DNA of 64,000 nucleotides from Thelonectria olida (taxonomy: Eukaryota; Ascomycota; Sordariomycetes; Hypocreales; Nectriaceae). Where the stretch lies: the NCBI GenBank assembly GCA_020736575.1, contig JAGPYM010000016.1, positions 682,001 through 746,000 on the forward strand, read 5' to 3'. How positions within the stretch are numbered: position 1 is the first letter of the stretch; the number at the start of each line of letters is the position of its first letter. Under the pieces are notes generated by a model. It made no database searches. It worked only from the letters and a program-made list of their open reading frames with translations, and was not told the origin of the DNA. Shown in pieces: positions 1 through 9,930 of this stretch. Position numbers and translations under genes: made by a program.

Positions 1-1884
1 GTTCCGCCTGCGAGAACTACCGCTCTTGCGCTTGACGCGATGGAAGAGAAGGCATGAGTTGGTGACAACAGCAGATATGAGAGCTTAAGGTCGGGCCTGG
101 GATCCTTAATCTTTTCGTAAAATATCCTTCCCTCGGTGCTAAGATTGGTGAGTGCAATGAGGAAAGCCACCAGTGAATGAAGAACTGGAGTGCTTGACCG
201 GGGTGACGCCTTGCCAGTGGCGTCCTCGCTTTCGACATGGGCGACGTAGCTCTCAATCTTGTAGGCCAGTTTTGATTCCTGGATATACTGTATTAGCTCA
301 AACATGTTGATCTGGTCGATGCCCTTCGGCCTTGTCAGGTCGTTCGCATCCACGATGCCGTGCTCTTGCTGCTGGATTGTTAGTCTACACTCAAGAGGTC
401 AACACGACAACTCACCTTTAAGCTGACAGCTCCCTCCATCCATTGAGTCAGACCTTCGATGACTCGCCCAACTCTTCCGACGTTGGCACGATTGATGCCT
501 TTGAGCTTTTTCCCAAACCTCTTGACGTAGATACTTAGCATCCCTCGTCCTCTTTTTAGTTCGCTCAATCGTAGTTCTGCCGCGTGTACATTGGCCACTG
601 CATCCATGATATTATGTGCTTCGTCGATAACGACAATGTTTCCCTCCAACTTAATGCCAAGTGCCTCCCTTGCGCTACTTTGCAAAAGGAGAGGGTATGG
701 CAAGGTGACAATCTCGGCGCCTGGCAGAGCACTTCGGGAGGCGTAATATGGACAGACGGCGAGGGATTTTCCAAGCTGATACAGATCCTCAATATCAGGA
801 AGTGTGGCGAGTGCAGAATCGCGGAACTCGTGGGTTTGGGACAGCAACTCCTCTGTCGGGATGTAGGAGCACTTTTTGCCAGACTTTGCTTGCTGAAGCT
901 CAGCGCAACGGTCGTTGATGGCTTGAACGGACCCAAGGCGTGAAACGGATGGATTGATGCAGAGCCGTTGACGGGATGACAATGGTAGTAGCTTCACAGC
1001 CTCAGTTTTGGGTTGCTCGTCCTTGGCGAGAGATGGAGGCAATGATGGAGGAAAGGCGGGGCGGCGAAGTTCGGTAATGAATTGGGATAACTGGGAATGT
1101 GTTCTTGAAGTGTAATAAATCTATCGATGTTACTATTCTGGCCTTTGGAACGGGACGCCACAGAAACTGCACCTTGATTTCTTCCTCAAGGAGGTCTTGG
1201 TCTTCATCCTGACCCTGGGCTCTCGGGCCACCAAGACCGATGCTTGCTAGAACTTCTCGTGACTCTTTACTCAAACCAGAGAGGGCATCTTGCGGATCGG
1301 ATCCACGGTCATCAACCTCATCAAGGAGCCACTCGGCATCTTCATCAGTCACACGAGATGCAGCCATTCCTGGTTCATCAATGCGCCGACGCTTACGGCC
1401 TCGTTCCTCAAGGGCTTTCTCTTTACGCCTGAGGGTTTCGAGTCGCTTTTCTCGATCTTCCCAGCGGCTGACGAGCTCTTCTCGCTTGCGGCGGAGGAGC
1501 TGCTCGACAATCCATGACGGCTCGTCCTTGTAAGCCTCAGCCGAAGCTTGAAGTGCTGATTCAAATTTGCTGGATTTGTGATGCCGAAGCCATGTTAGAG
1601 TGGCACATATGAGCGATAGAGATTTGCCCTGACGCTTGAGTTAGCATATCTACGATTAAAGCGTAGGATAGAAGAGCAACCGTGAGCCAACACTTCAGAG
1701 GTAATGGGCAAGAACTTACAGTGCCTGTTGGACTCTCCAAGATCCCCACTTGGCCATCTCCAGTCTCAAGCACGTCAAAGACGGTCTTCATGAACTGTTC
1801 CTGCACATCGTAAGGAGTGAAAGGGTGGTGGAAATCCAGCTTCTCCAGGCGACCAGTCACTTCATCCACACTATTTGTCGTCAT
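1..1884 (-). CDS. CHL1: ATP-dependent DNA helicase CHL1 (DDX11/ChlR1 family), 3' part beyond window
   Basis: This is the amino-terminal part of an XPD-like Fe-S superfamily 2 helicase. In this family CHL1 acts in sister-chromatid cohesion during replication. Exons read 1884-1720, 1628-1173, 1120-416 and 371 to the edge, and the phases join cleanly. The Walker A box SPTGTGKS is split by the first intron. Motif Ia-like SRTHSQL follows the second intron, and the DEAH box (VIDEAHN) lies in exon 3 near position 625. The sequence leaves the window just after AVVLAGGT, so helicase motifs V-VI are missing here. The start MTTNS at 1884 matches a usual short leader. An in-frame upstream ATG at 1917 would add 11 residues. 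The Fe-S cysteines lie in exon 3. The second intron has the unusual donor GTGCAG, and the third has a CAG-CAG double acceptor. The family call is firm. Small changes at intron edges are possible. Confidence 0.93.
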
Positions 1885-2118
1885 ATTTTCCACATTCGAA
1901 ATTATGGAATTTAGCAATTGGGTGTATCACGTCGCAACACCTTTCTTCTCGAATCGTGTCGCGTTAGAGCAATCACCCTTCACATCATTGGTGGAGCCTC
2001 ACCGAGCTTCACCGCGCCCAAACCGCGTAGTCACCTGACATGTCACGCCGACCATGCACCTTGCTTCTTGACCCACTTACCTACGAACCCACGCCCACCA
2101 AACTGCCAATTGCCAGTT

Positions 2119-2126
2119 TTAGGGTT
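2119..2126 (+). promoter_or_regulatory. TTAGGGTT (telo-box / Tbf1-type) motif upstream of uL15
   Basis: The octamer TTAGGGTT (AACCCTAA on the other strand) lies 124-131 bp before the uL15 start, in the 365-bp divergent region shared with CHL1. Motifs of this type are bound by Tbf1-like factors and mark ribosomal protein promoters in several fungi. Its role here is inferred from position and sequence only. Confidence 0.45.
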
Positions 2127-2249
2127 GCCCTGCCCTCTCGTCTAACAATTTTCCGGTCCGAACATTGGAAGTGTATCGAGAAAACATCACCACCCACTCC
2201 AAGTCTTCGTCCTGTACACCGGAAAAGCGACAACCACACAGCCGTCGCC

Positions 2250-2934
2250 ATGCCTACCCGAACTTCGAAGACCCGCAAGCAGTACGTTGCTCTTCCTCAT
2301 CGCTCGACGTGAATGAGAACGGGCGCCGTTACTGCCATTGAGCGCGTGAGCGCTCGAGTAGAATTGGCTTCGACGCCCGCGATCTCCCACATCGACGAGT
2401 TGCGAATCAGGAAAATCATCATGGACTGACATTTTTCGCTTCACAGCCGCGGTCACGTTTCCGCCGGTAAGGGACGTGTCGGCAAGCACCGCAAGCATCC
2501 CGGTGGTCGTGGTCTTGCCGGTGGTCAGCACCACCACCGTACCAACATGGACAAGGTTCGACGACCCCTCGAGATGCGAAGAATCGACTGCGACGAAATG
2601 GAAATGACTGACTCTTTTGGAACAGTACCATCCCGGTTACTTCGGTAAGGTTGGTATGCGATACTTCCACAAGCAACAAAGCAACTTCTGGAAGCCCGTC
2701 ATCAACCTCGACAAGCTGTGGTCTCTCGTCCCCGCCGAGACCCGTGACGCCTACGTCGCTGGCGAGAAGAAGGATACCGTCCCCGTCCTCGACCTCCTCC
2801 CCCTCGGCTACTCCAAGGTCCTCGGAAAGGGCCGTCTCCCCGAAATCCCCCTGGTTGTCCGCGCGCGCTGGGTGAGCCGCCTGGCTGAGGAGAAGATCAC
2901 CAAGGCCGGTGGTGTTGTTGAGCTTGTGGCATAA
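2250..2934 (+). CDS. 60S ribosomal protein uL15 (yeast L28 / L27a, CYH2 homologue)
   Basis: This is a cytoplasmic large-subunit ribosomal protein of 149 residues, the usual length. Exons are 2250-2281, 2447-2555 and 2626-2934. The first intron follows only 32 coding bases, a common layout in fungal ribosomal protein genes. The protein starts [14 protein letters not shown] and keeps the family blocks [13 protein letters not shown] and [11 protein letters not shown]. Glutamine is present at residue 38, the position whose replacement gives cycloheximide resistance in yeast CYH2, so the sensitive form is encoded. The second intron begins GTTCGA, a weak donor, but the spliced protein is correct across it. 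The gene is divergent from CHL1 and has a TTAGGGTT element about 125 bp upstream. Confidence 0.97.
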
Positions 2935-3425
2935 ATGGGAATTAAATAAAACAACCAACCCTGTTTGTTAGTGCTGGCTTGGGAGTCGGGCTTGTGGATT
3001 GGGAAACGGGAATTTTCATGGAGAAAATGGTCCCTGGGTCCCTGGGGACCGGGGTTGGTCGGCTTCGAGCATTGCATCAGGGACTCTCGAAACGGAGTTT
3101 TAACGAAATAAAATCATTTTCATCCATGACCTACTATGCCCTATCATGTATGCTATGGGAACTCAGTTGACCGGCGGGGTCAGTATCGATGTCTCGGAGT
3201 AGGTTAAGGGACTGGTGCAATGATTGATGATGAGTATTACATTCATCTATGGTCTGTTTGTTTGCTTGGATATCTGGATTCTGGCCAACCCTCCAATGTT
3301 CTCCCGTCCCGAATGCCCCTAAACGCCTCTTAAAATGATGCGATGGTTTATAAATATAAAGACTCCCCCATGTTTATGACAATTGCGTCTCGAGGTCAAC
3401 GAGGTTGTAGACTTGTATCGCTTGT
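2935..3425. other. Convergent 3' region between uL15 and CDC7
   Basis: These 491 bp hold only the 3' flanks of two converging genes. There is AT-rich sequence with possible polyadenylation signals and no supportable gene or RNA. Confidence 0.6.
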
Positions 3426-4988
3426 TTAATAAACAACGAAATCATCCTCGTATGTCGGCTCTTGACTGGTGGGTTTCTCGACTTTGAGAAATTCGTGCTC
3501 CAATGCTTGCTCTGCCGTGATTCTCCTTGTCGGGTCCAATTCCATGCAACGCTCAAGGAACCTGACAGCCAGCTTCTCATCAGGAGCCAAGGGCTTGTCG
3601 TCGGTCCGACACGTGCTCCAGAGAATAATCTTCTCCATGCTGAAACCCTGCTGGCCTACCGTGGGAATGCTGGTGTCAAAGACACAGCCGTGGAGGAGTC
3701 CAGCGGCCTTCATCCGCTTGGTTCCAAAGATTGTGGCAATTTCAATCATAGCCTCAACGTCGTCAGCCGAGTTAAAGAATGGAAATCGCTTCGACATTAT
3801 GGTAAGGAGGATAACACCCGCAGACCAGATGTCAATGGATGTCGTCTGCTCTGTGCACTTGAAGAGAACTTCAGGGGCGCGGAAGCCTCTCGTACCAGCA
3901 CGGTTGGCACGTCGAGAGGAACGAGTGTCGGATTTCGGATATCCTGGCTGTGGATTCGCCGAGTTCTGCGCCCACGAGGAGTTGGCTTGTCGGTGTTTGC
4001 GAGTTTCCCGCGCCTCGTGGCAGAGACAAGGCTTAGTATCTGAGCCCTCCCGCTCGGCCAAACCAAAGTCAACAAGAACACCGCGCTGGGAAGAAGGGTC
4101 GTAGAGAAAGTTGGTAGGTTTGATGTCTCGATGGAGGATCTTGTGCTCGTGAACGCTCTTCAGGGCTGTGAAGAGCGACCGCAAGTAAATGGCAATATCT
4201 TGTATTGTCATATCCCGGAAGTAGGCACGAAAGTCTCCATGACGGAAATATGGAAGGATGGCAACAACTTGGTCGGTATTACGGAAGGCCGTGATCAGTG
4301 GACAGACAGAGGGACATTGGCGCAAGTCGTGGAGCAATTCGAGCTCGTTGAGGATGCGGGAGGGACTGGAGGTGACGTAGATCTTTTTGATGGCGACATA
4401 TCGAGCCTTGCGGCGAGGAGGAGACTGGTGAGACACATTGCTCCCTTTTCGCTTGAGTGGCGGCGGAGACCACTTGGAAGTGTCGTCTTCTAAGTCCCAG
4501 CTGTTGTCGTAGTGGTCATACATGATGTCCATGGCTTTGTAGACGGTCGAAAAAGTGCCTGGATTGTGTTTAGTTAGTATGCGTTGAGTAGTTCCAAGAA
4601 GACGGTTTGAAGAGTGGTGTTTACCTTCGCCGATACGTTTGATCAGCCGGTATCTATTGCGGAAGCCGGGGAAATCACTGGTCAGCTTGTCCATATCCGC
4701 TTGGACTCCGCTGTCAACTGCCTCGTCCTCGGAGGTTTCCTCAGCCAAGTCTTCCTGCTCTTCATCCTCCTCTTCCGGGGTTTGTTGTTGTTGATGTTGG
4801 CGTTGTGGGTCCTGGTGGTGATGGTGGTGGTACTGTTGCTGTTCGGCTTCTTCTGGCGGCACGACCTCTTCGGTGCGCTCCTCCTCAGCCATCATCTCCG
4901 TGTCCTCGGTGCGCGCATCCTCGTGTATATCGAAGTGCTCTTTCTCGTCATGGTGGTGGTGTTGGTGTTGGTGGAGGACGGTAGCCAT
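3426..4988 (-). CDS. CDC7: Cell division control protein 7 kinase (CDC7/Hsk1, DDK catalytic subunit)
   Basis: This is a serine/threonine kinase which, with Dbf4, phosphorylates MCM proteins to fire replication origins. Two exons (4988-4625 and 4558-3426) give 498 residues. The 66-bp intron splits the glycine loop (GEG/TFSTVY). It is a multiple of three and has no in-frame stop, so naive translation adds 22 false residues to the ATP site. Visible kinase elements are AIKK, HRDIKPTN near residue 260, DFGLAE near 284 and GTRGFRAPEV. Between DFG and APEV lies a Lys/Arg/Ser-rich insert of about 50 residues, as expected for CDC7. The first 110 residues are low-complexity, with His-rich, Gln-rich and acidic tracts. 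It is transcribed divergently from the condensin gene CND1. Confidence 0.93.
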   Translation of the reverse strand: MATVLHQHQHHHHDEKEHFDIHEDARTEDTEMMAEEERTEEVVPPEEAEQQQYHHHHHQDPQRQHQQQQTPEEEDEEQEDLAEETSEDEAVDSGVQADMDKLTSDFPGFRNRYRLIKRIGEGKHHSSNRLLGTTQRILTKHNPGTFSTVYKAMDIMYDHYDNSWDLEDDTSKWSPPPLKRKGSNVSHQSPPRRKARYVAIKKIYVTSSPSRILNELELLHDLRQCPSVCPLITAFRNTDQVVAILPYFRHGDFRAYFRDMTIQDIAIYLRSLFTALKSVHEHKILHRDIKPTNFLYDPSSQRGVLVDFGLAEREGSDTKPCLCHEARETRKHRQANSSWAQNSANPQPGYPKSDTRSSRRANRAGTRGFRAPEVLFKCTEQTTSIDIWSAGVILLTIMSKRFPFFNSADDVEAMIEIATIFGTKRMKAAGLLHGCVFDTSIPTVGQQGFSMEKIILWSTCRTDDKPLAPDEKLAVRFLERCMELDPTRRITAEQALEHEFLKVEKPTSQEPTYEDDFVVY

Positions 4989-5661
4989 TGCGACAACCGA
5001 ATTCAGTTCGATTGTTTCGTTTTGCCCACAAAAAAGAACCGGCTTTTAGGGAGTGAGGAATTCGCAATGCGTAGGGAGATACCCGATTGAGGTTGGAAAC
5101 GCGCAGGCTCGAGGATTAATCAGACAAACAAGATGAAGGCTTTGGTCTGATAGCCAAGTCGAAGAAGAGAAGTCGGGTGCAAGCAACTGCTTCGGTGGAG
5201 GGGTTCGAGGTGTAGTTTCTTTCCATGCCCGTAAGCCGCTGCAGGGGTTTCGCAGGGCATAACACGCGCTGCGTTTTAGTGGTGGCGACCTGACTCGATG
5301 GCGGGGAAATTGGATGAAAACGTCCCAAGGCGGGGGATCGCGTCAAAGAAAACAAAAACAATTCGTTGCTGAGAAACCCATCTAAGGATCCCCGCTACTA
5401 TCCATCACCATCACCGCCCACACACCAAATAATATCAGCGCCTCTTTAAGCATCGACAAACACGCGACGGCCAACGCGTTTGACGCTCAGACGAAGCAGG
5501 AGCGCTGTGCGCTGCGGTACGATTAATCCAACAGCGGCTTTCCACTCGGGCTTGGTAACCTTGTTGCATCCCATCCTCTCTACTGAGAGAACCCCTCATT
5601 ATTGTCATCTCTCTTCCATCGCCTCCGCGCGCCAGCTGCGGCGCAACCCCAAGTGCCCATC
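4989..5661. promoter_or_regulatory. Bidirectional CDC7-CND1 promoter with MCB-like ACGCGT
   Basis: This 673-bp region separates two divergent cell-cycle genes. It holds a perfect MluI-cell-cycle-box core ACGCGT at 5474-5479, an ACGCGA variant at 5462-5467, and further ACGCGC cores near 5098 and 5261. Cores of this kind bind MBF-type factors that drive G1/S transcription in yeasts. Control by MBF here is inferred. Confidence 0.45.
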
Positions 5662-8600
5662 ATGGACACAATCAACTTCGATATCAACGATGCGCTCAAG
5701 CATTACATGTCAGATCCGTCCAGTATCCCTACGCCCGAGGCTGATGGCGCACTCTTCGACTGCGAAAATGACCCCGAGGGACTGACACCCCCCGTCATCA
5801 ACTCCGTGTTGAACCCCATTGTCGATGCCTTGGCCGACAACCAGGATGCCATCATGCGCGCCTCCAACATGGACTCGCTCCAGTTCCTCCTCAAGTTAGC
5901 ACCCACTTCCCTTGACCCCTCCTCTCCTGATCCTCCTACGACTGCTTCGTTGGGACGCGATTCTGAGCTACTTGAACACGACAGATACACGGCCTACCTC
6001 CCGACCCACGCCCTCAGCAAGATCTTCGATCTCGTCATGAGTGGCATGAGCGCCGAGGCGGACGCCGTCCACAACGACATCGACTCCCCAGACGAGCAGG
6101 ACTCAGTGCCTCACCACAAGAAACTCCTCGAGATCTACGGCTTCCTGCTACAGTGGACCATCGCCGCCGTTGAAACCAAAGCTGCCGAGAAGTCTACAAC
6201 AGCGCCCGCCGCACGTGGGCGTGGCAAGCCCAAGAAGGGTGCTGCCAAGGACAAGGAAGCCGCTTGGGACTCTGCCAACCAGCTTCAGGCTGCCCTCGAC
6301 ATTATGTGCAAGGTCTTGAAATTGAAGCTCTCCAAGATCTTCCTCACCACGAGCGAACGCGACACATTCATCGGCTTACTTACCCGACCAGTCTACATGA
6401 TTCTTGAGAGCGAGCAGCGGGCCAAGGCCACAGCCATCCGCATGCACTGCTTCAAGGTCTTGTGCATTGCTGTCAAGCACCACGGGCATGGATATGGTAC
6501 GCTGAATTAGTGCAATCCGTGCTCTTCACAACACGTCTAACCCGTCATAGCCGCACAAATCAACATCATCCAGAACCTCACCTATTTTGAGCATCTTTCA
6601 GAGCCCATGGCCGAGTTCCTACATATCCTAGCAGAGACATACGACTATCCACAACTTGCCGACGAAGTGTTGAGAGAAATTAGTAATAAGGAGTTCAACT
6701 CCAACGATACCCGAGGACCTAAGTCTGTCTCTGCCTTTATTGCCAAATTGTCGGAATTGGCCCCCCGTCTGGTCATCAAGCAGATGACTATGCTCGCCAA
6801 ACAACTAGACAGCGAGGTAAGCATGAAGGCGACGGAGTCAGATGGACAATCGGCTAATGATCCCAGTCTTATACCCTCCGTTGCGCTTTGATTGAAGTCT
6901 GCGGCAACATGGTTGCCCATCTTAGCAAACAGGATGAGCGCAGTGAAAACCACAAGTCCCAGCTCAATGCTTTCTTCGACGTACTTGAAGAGCGTTTCCT
7001 CGATATCAACCCATATTGTCGATGCAGAACTTTCCAGGTCTACATGAGGCTGTGTGAACTCGACCAGAAATTCCCCAAGAGACGTCAAAAAGCCGCCGAG
7101 CTTGCTTGCCGGAGCCTCGAAGACAAGAGCAGCAACGTAAGGCGAAATGCCATCAAGCTACTTGGAACACTTATCAAGACGCATCCATTCACTGTCATGC
7201 ATGGCGCACAGCTATCAAGGAAAGAATGGCAAGCTCGTCTTGACAAGGTCGAAGAGGAGCTTAATGCTCTAAAGCCACCCCCTGGCATGCCAGGATTTGG
7301 GGGTGAGAATGCTAACACCACGGTCGACAACACGCTTCTCGACGAGGCCACTCAAATTGGTTCACCCGAAAAGCCCAAGCCAATGACGGACGAACAGAAA
7401 CTGGAGGCCATCAAGAAGGCCCAAGAGCAAGCTGCTACCAGCGAGGCTATTGAAAAGTTGACCCTTACAAGGAGATACTACAATGAGGCTCTCAAGTTCA
7501 TCGACGTCCTCCACGACGCCACTGGCACCATTTGCCAGCTTCTGGGATCGAAGAACAAGAGCGAAGTGATTGAGGCTATCGACTATTTCGAGATTGGCGA
7601 TGCATACAACATTGAACAAAACAAACTTGGTATCCGGCGCATGCTGCGTCTGATTTGGACCAAGGGCAACAGTGATGAGGGCAAAGGAGTGCAATCCCAC
7701 CTCATCGACTGTTACCGACGTCTTTTCTTTGAAGCGCCCGACTCCTTCAGCCCTAACGATGCCGCAAACTACATTGCTCGCAACATGATCAGTTTGACCT
7801 TTGGTGCGACGCCCGCAGAACTGACGTCCCTTGAGCAGCTGCTTGCGACCATGATGAAGGGTGGTATGATTCCCGAGGTTGTCATCACCAAGTTGTGGCA
7901 GGTATATGGTGTCCAGAAGCGAGAGATCTCGCGAACCCAACGACGAGGTGCCATCATTGTCTTGGGTATGTTGGCAACAGCAAATCCAGAGATTGTGGTT
8001 GGCGAGATGGAGACTATGCTCCGTACTGGTCTCGGAGCTCACGGGCGAAATGACCTTCAACTAGCCAAGTTTACCTGCATCGCGCTCAGGAGGATCAACC
8101 CAAGTGGACGACAAGCCAAGGAGTCAACGGTCAAGTTTTCTCGCCTGCCAAACGACCATGCAGTGTCGGTGAGACTGGCAGCCATCACCGAAGTCCAATC
8201 TGACAGCAAGGAATGGTACGGGGTGGCGGAACAGGCCATCAATGCCATTTATGCCATCTCCAAGCACCCAGATACGCTCTGCTCCGAAATCATTCGTCAT
8301 AAGACGCGCCAAGTCTTCAGCCAGCCTAGATCTCGCCCTGGTTCCCGGCCAGTTTCTTGGGACGACACTAAGACTATCCCAGATGCGGACCAGACTGTGA
8401 ACCAGGCTGAGAAGCCCAAGAAGAGAGACAACGCCATTGCCCTCTCTCAGCTCCTGTTCATTGTTGGTCACGTAGCCATCAAGCAGATTGTTCATCTCGA
8501 ACTCTGTGAGCTCGACTTCAAGCGCAGAAAGCAGGAGAAGGAGAAGTTGGCAACCAACAAGTCAGACAAGGACAAGGAGGACGCTGACGAGTTGGATCTG

Positions 8601-9473
8601 ATCGGTGGAACAACCGAGGATGACTTCACAGAGGCTATGGCTCACATCCGAGAACGAGAGCTTCTGTACGGCCCCAACTCGCTGCTGGCCATGTTTGGCC
8701 CTCTGGTGTCGGAAATCTGCGCCAATAACACGACATATGCAGACAAGGGTCTCCAGGCTGCTGCAACGTTGTGCCTGGCAAAGCTCATGTGCGTGTCAGC
8801 CGAGTACTGCGAAGTCAACCTACCCCTTCTCATCACCATTATGGAGCGCTCGCCCGACGCCACGGTGCGCTCCAACGCTGTCATTGCTCTCGGCGACATG
8901 GCAGTCTGTTTCAACCATCTAATTGATGAGAACACGGACTTCTTGTACCGTCGTCTGGCTGATGACGACGCGTCGGTTAAACGAACATGTTTGATGACGC
9001 TGACGTTCTTGATTCTGGCCGGTCAAGTCAAGGTCAAGGGACAACTAGGCGAGATGGCCAAATGCTTGGAGGATGAAGACCGCCGGATTGCGGATCAGGC
9101 GAGAATGTTCTTCACTGAGCTCAGCACCAAGGACAATGCCGTGTATAACCACTTTGTGGACATGTTCAGTCTGCTCAGTGCCGGAGGTAAGATGGAGGAG
9201 GAGAGCTTCCGCAGGATTGTGCGATTCCTCTTGGGCTTCGTTGAAAAGGTTAGTTTCCCTTTGCTTGTTTCGCGCATGGACAATTGCTAACAAACATAAC
9301 AGGACAAACACGCCAAGCAGCTGGCTGAGAAGCTGGCGGCCCGTCTTAGCCGTTGTGAAACCGAGCGGCAATGGAACGATGTTGCGTTTGCTCTCGGCCT
9401 GTTGCAGCACAAGAACGAAGAGATTACAAAGCTGGTGGCTGAAGGGTTCAAGATGATTCAAGTGCCAGCTTGA
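5662..9473 (+). CDS. CND1: Condensin complex subunit 1 (CND1/Ycs4, CAP-D2)
   Basis: This is a HEAT-repeat non-SMC subunit of condensin, needed for mitotic chromosome compaction. Five exons (5662-5894, 5985-6496, 6551-6816, 6867-9248, 9303-9473) encode 1187 residues, a normal length. The amino-terminal Cnd1_N region begins MDTINFDIND. Alpha-helical repeats follow, and the conserved carboxy-terminal block includes SPDATVRSNAVIALGDMAV and LADDDASVKRTCLMTLTFL. A Lys/Ala-rich linker (RGRGKPKKGAAKDK) lies near residue 170. The first intron (90 bp) is in frame without a stop and would read as a Pro/Ser-rich insert. It is called an intron because it has GTTAGC..ACAG ends and FLLK joins smoothly to YTAYLPTHALSKIF. 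Retention in some transcripts cannot be excluded. Its start is divergent from CDC7. Confidence 0.93.
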
Positions 9474-9811
9474 GATGGCAGAAACGGTACATTCTTGCAC
9501 AAAAGACGGGATTCGGATTGTGTATTAGTTATTTCGGTCATCGATGAAGGGGCGGAGTTTGGATCGGCTTTGGGCATGACGGCATGAATGTGATATGAGA
9601 TATAGACGGGTTGGTGAATTGCTTTTCACGTTGATACCAGTTGTTTGTGCGACTATTGATTCCATATGATCCACTTTCTTTCTTGTATCGGGTATTGATG
9701 TGGAGTTTGCTTTGATTTGCTGTTGAGGAAGTTTTCAAGCACTGCCTAGGCACGATCTAGGCTTTCGTCAAGTTCAACAAAAAACGGCAAGAGAGTCAAA
9801 AAGAAAACAAG

Positions 9812-9930
9812 ACATACAACACTCGGCATTCGCTGGTCGTCACCGACCCAACTACTACTCGAGCGCTCCTCAGTTTGACGCTCGGAGAGCAGACGGGATC
9901 CAGTATTTTCTAAGGGCTGTGGTCGTATGT
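9812..9930 (-). rRNA. 5S ribosomal RNA gene, complete (119 nt)
   Basis: Read on the minus strand, the segment starts ACATACGACC and ends GTTGTATGT, whose ends pair as the nine-base helix I. Helix II is formed by GCCCTTAG and CTGAGGAGC with the canonical bulged A. Helix IV is formed by GGTCG and CGACC around a GTGA loop. The loop C region GGATCCCGTCTGCTC matches fungal 5S RNA. A TATAAT box lies at -29 (9954-9959), the position used by Neurospora 5S genes. T-rich termination sequence (TTTTCTTTTT) follows the 3' end. It is a single dispersed gene between CND1 and FCP1, as is usual in Pezizomycotina. It looks functional. Confidence 0.9.

Noticed and set aside
2282..2446. Possible snoRNA inside the long first intron of uL15
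   Set aside because: A CTGA is present near the 3' end, but no convincing C box partner or closing stem was found. The CTGA fits a branch site.
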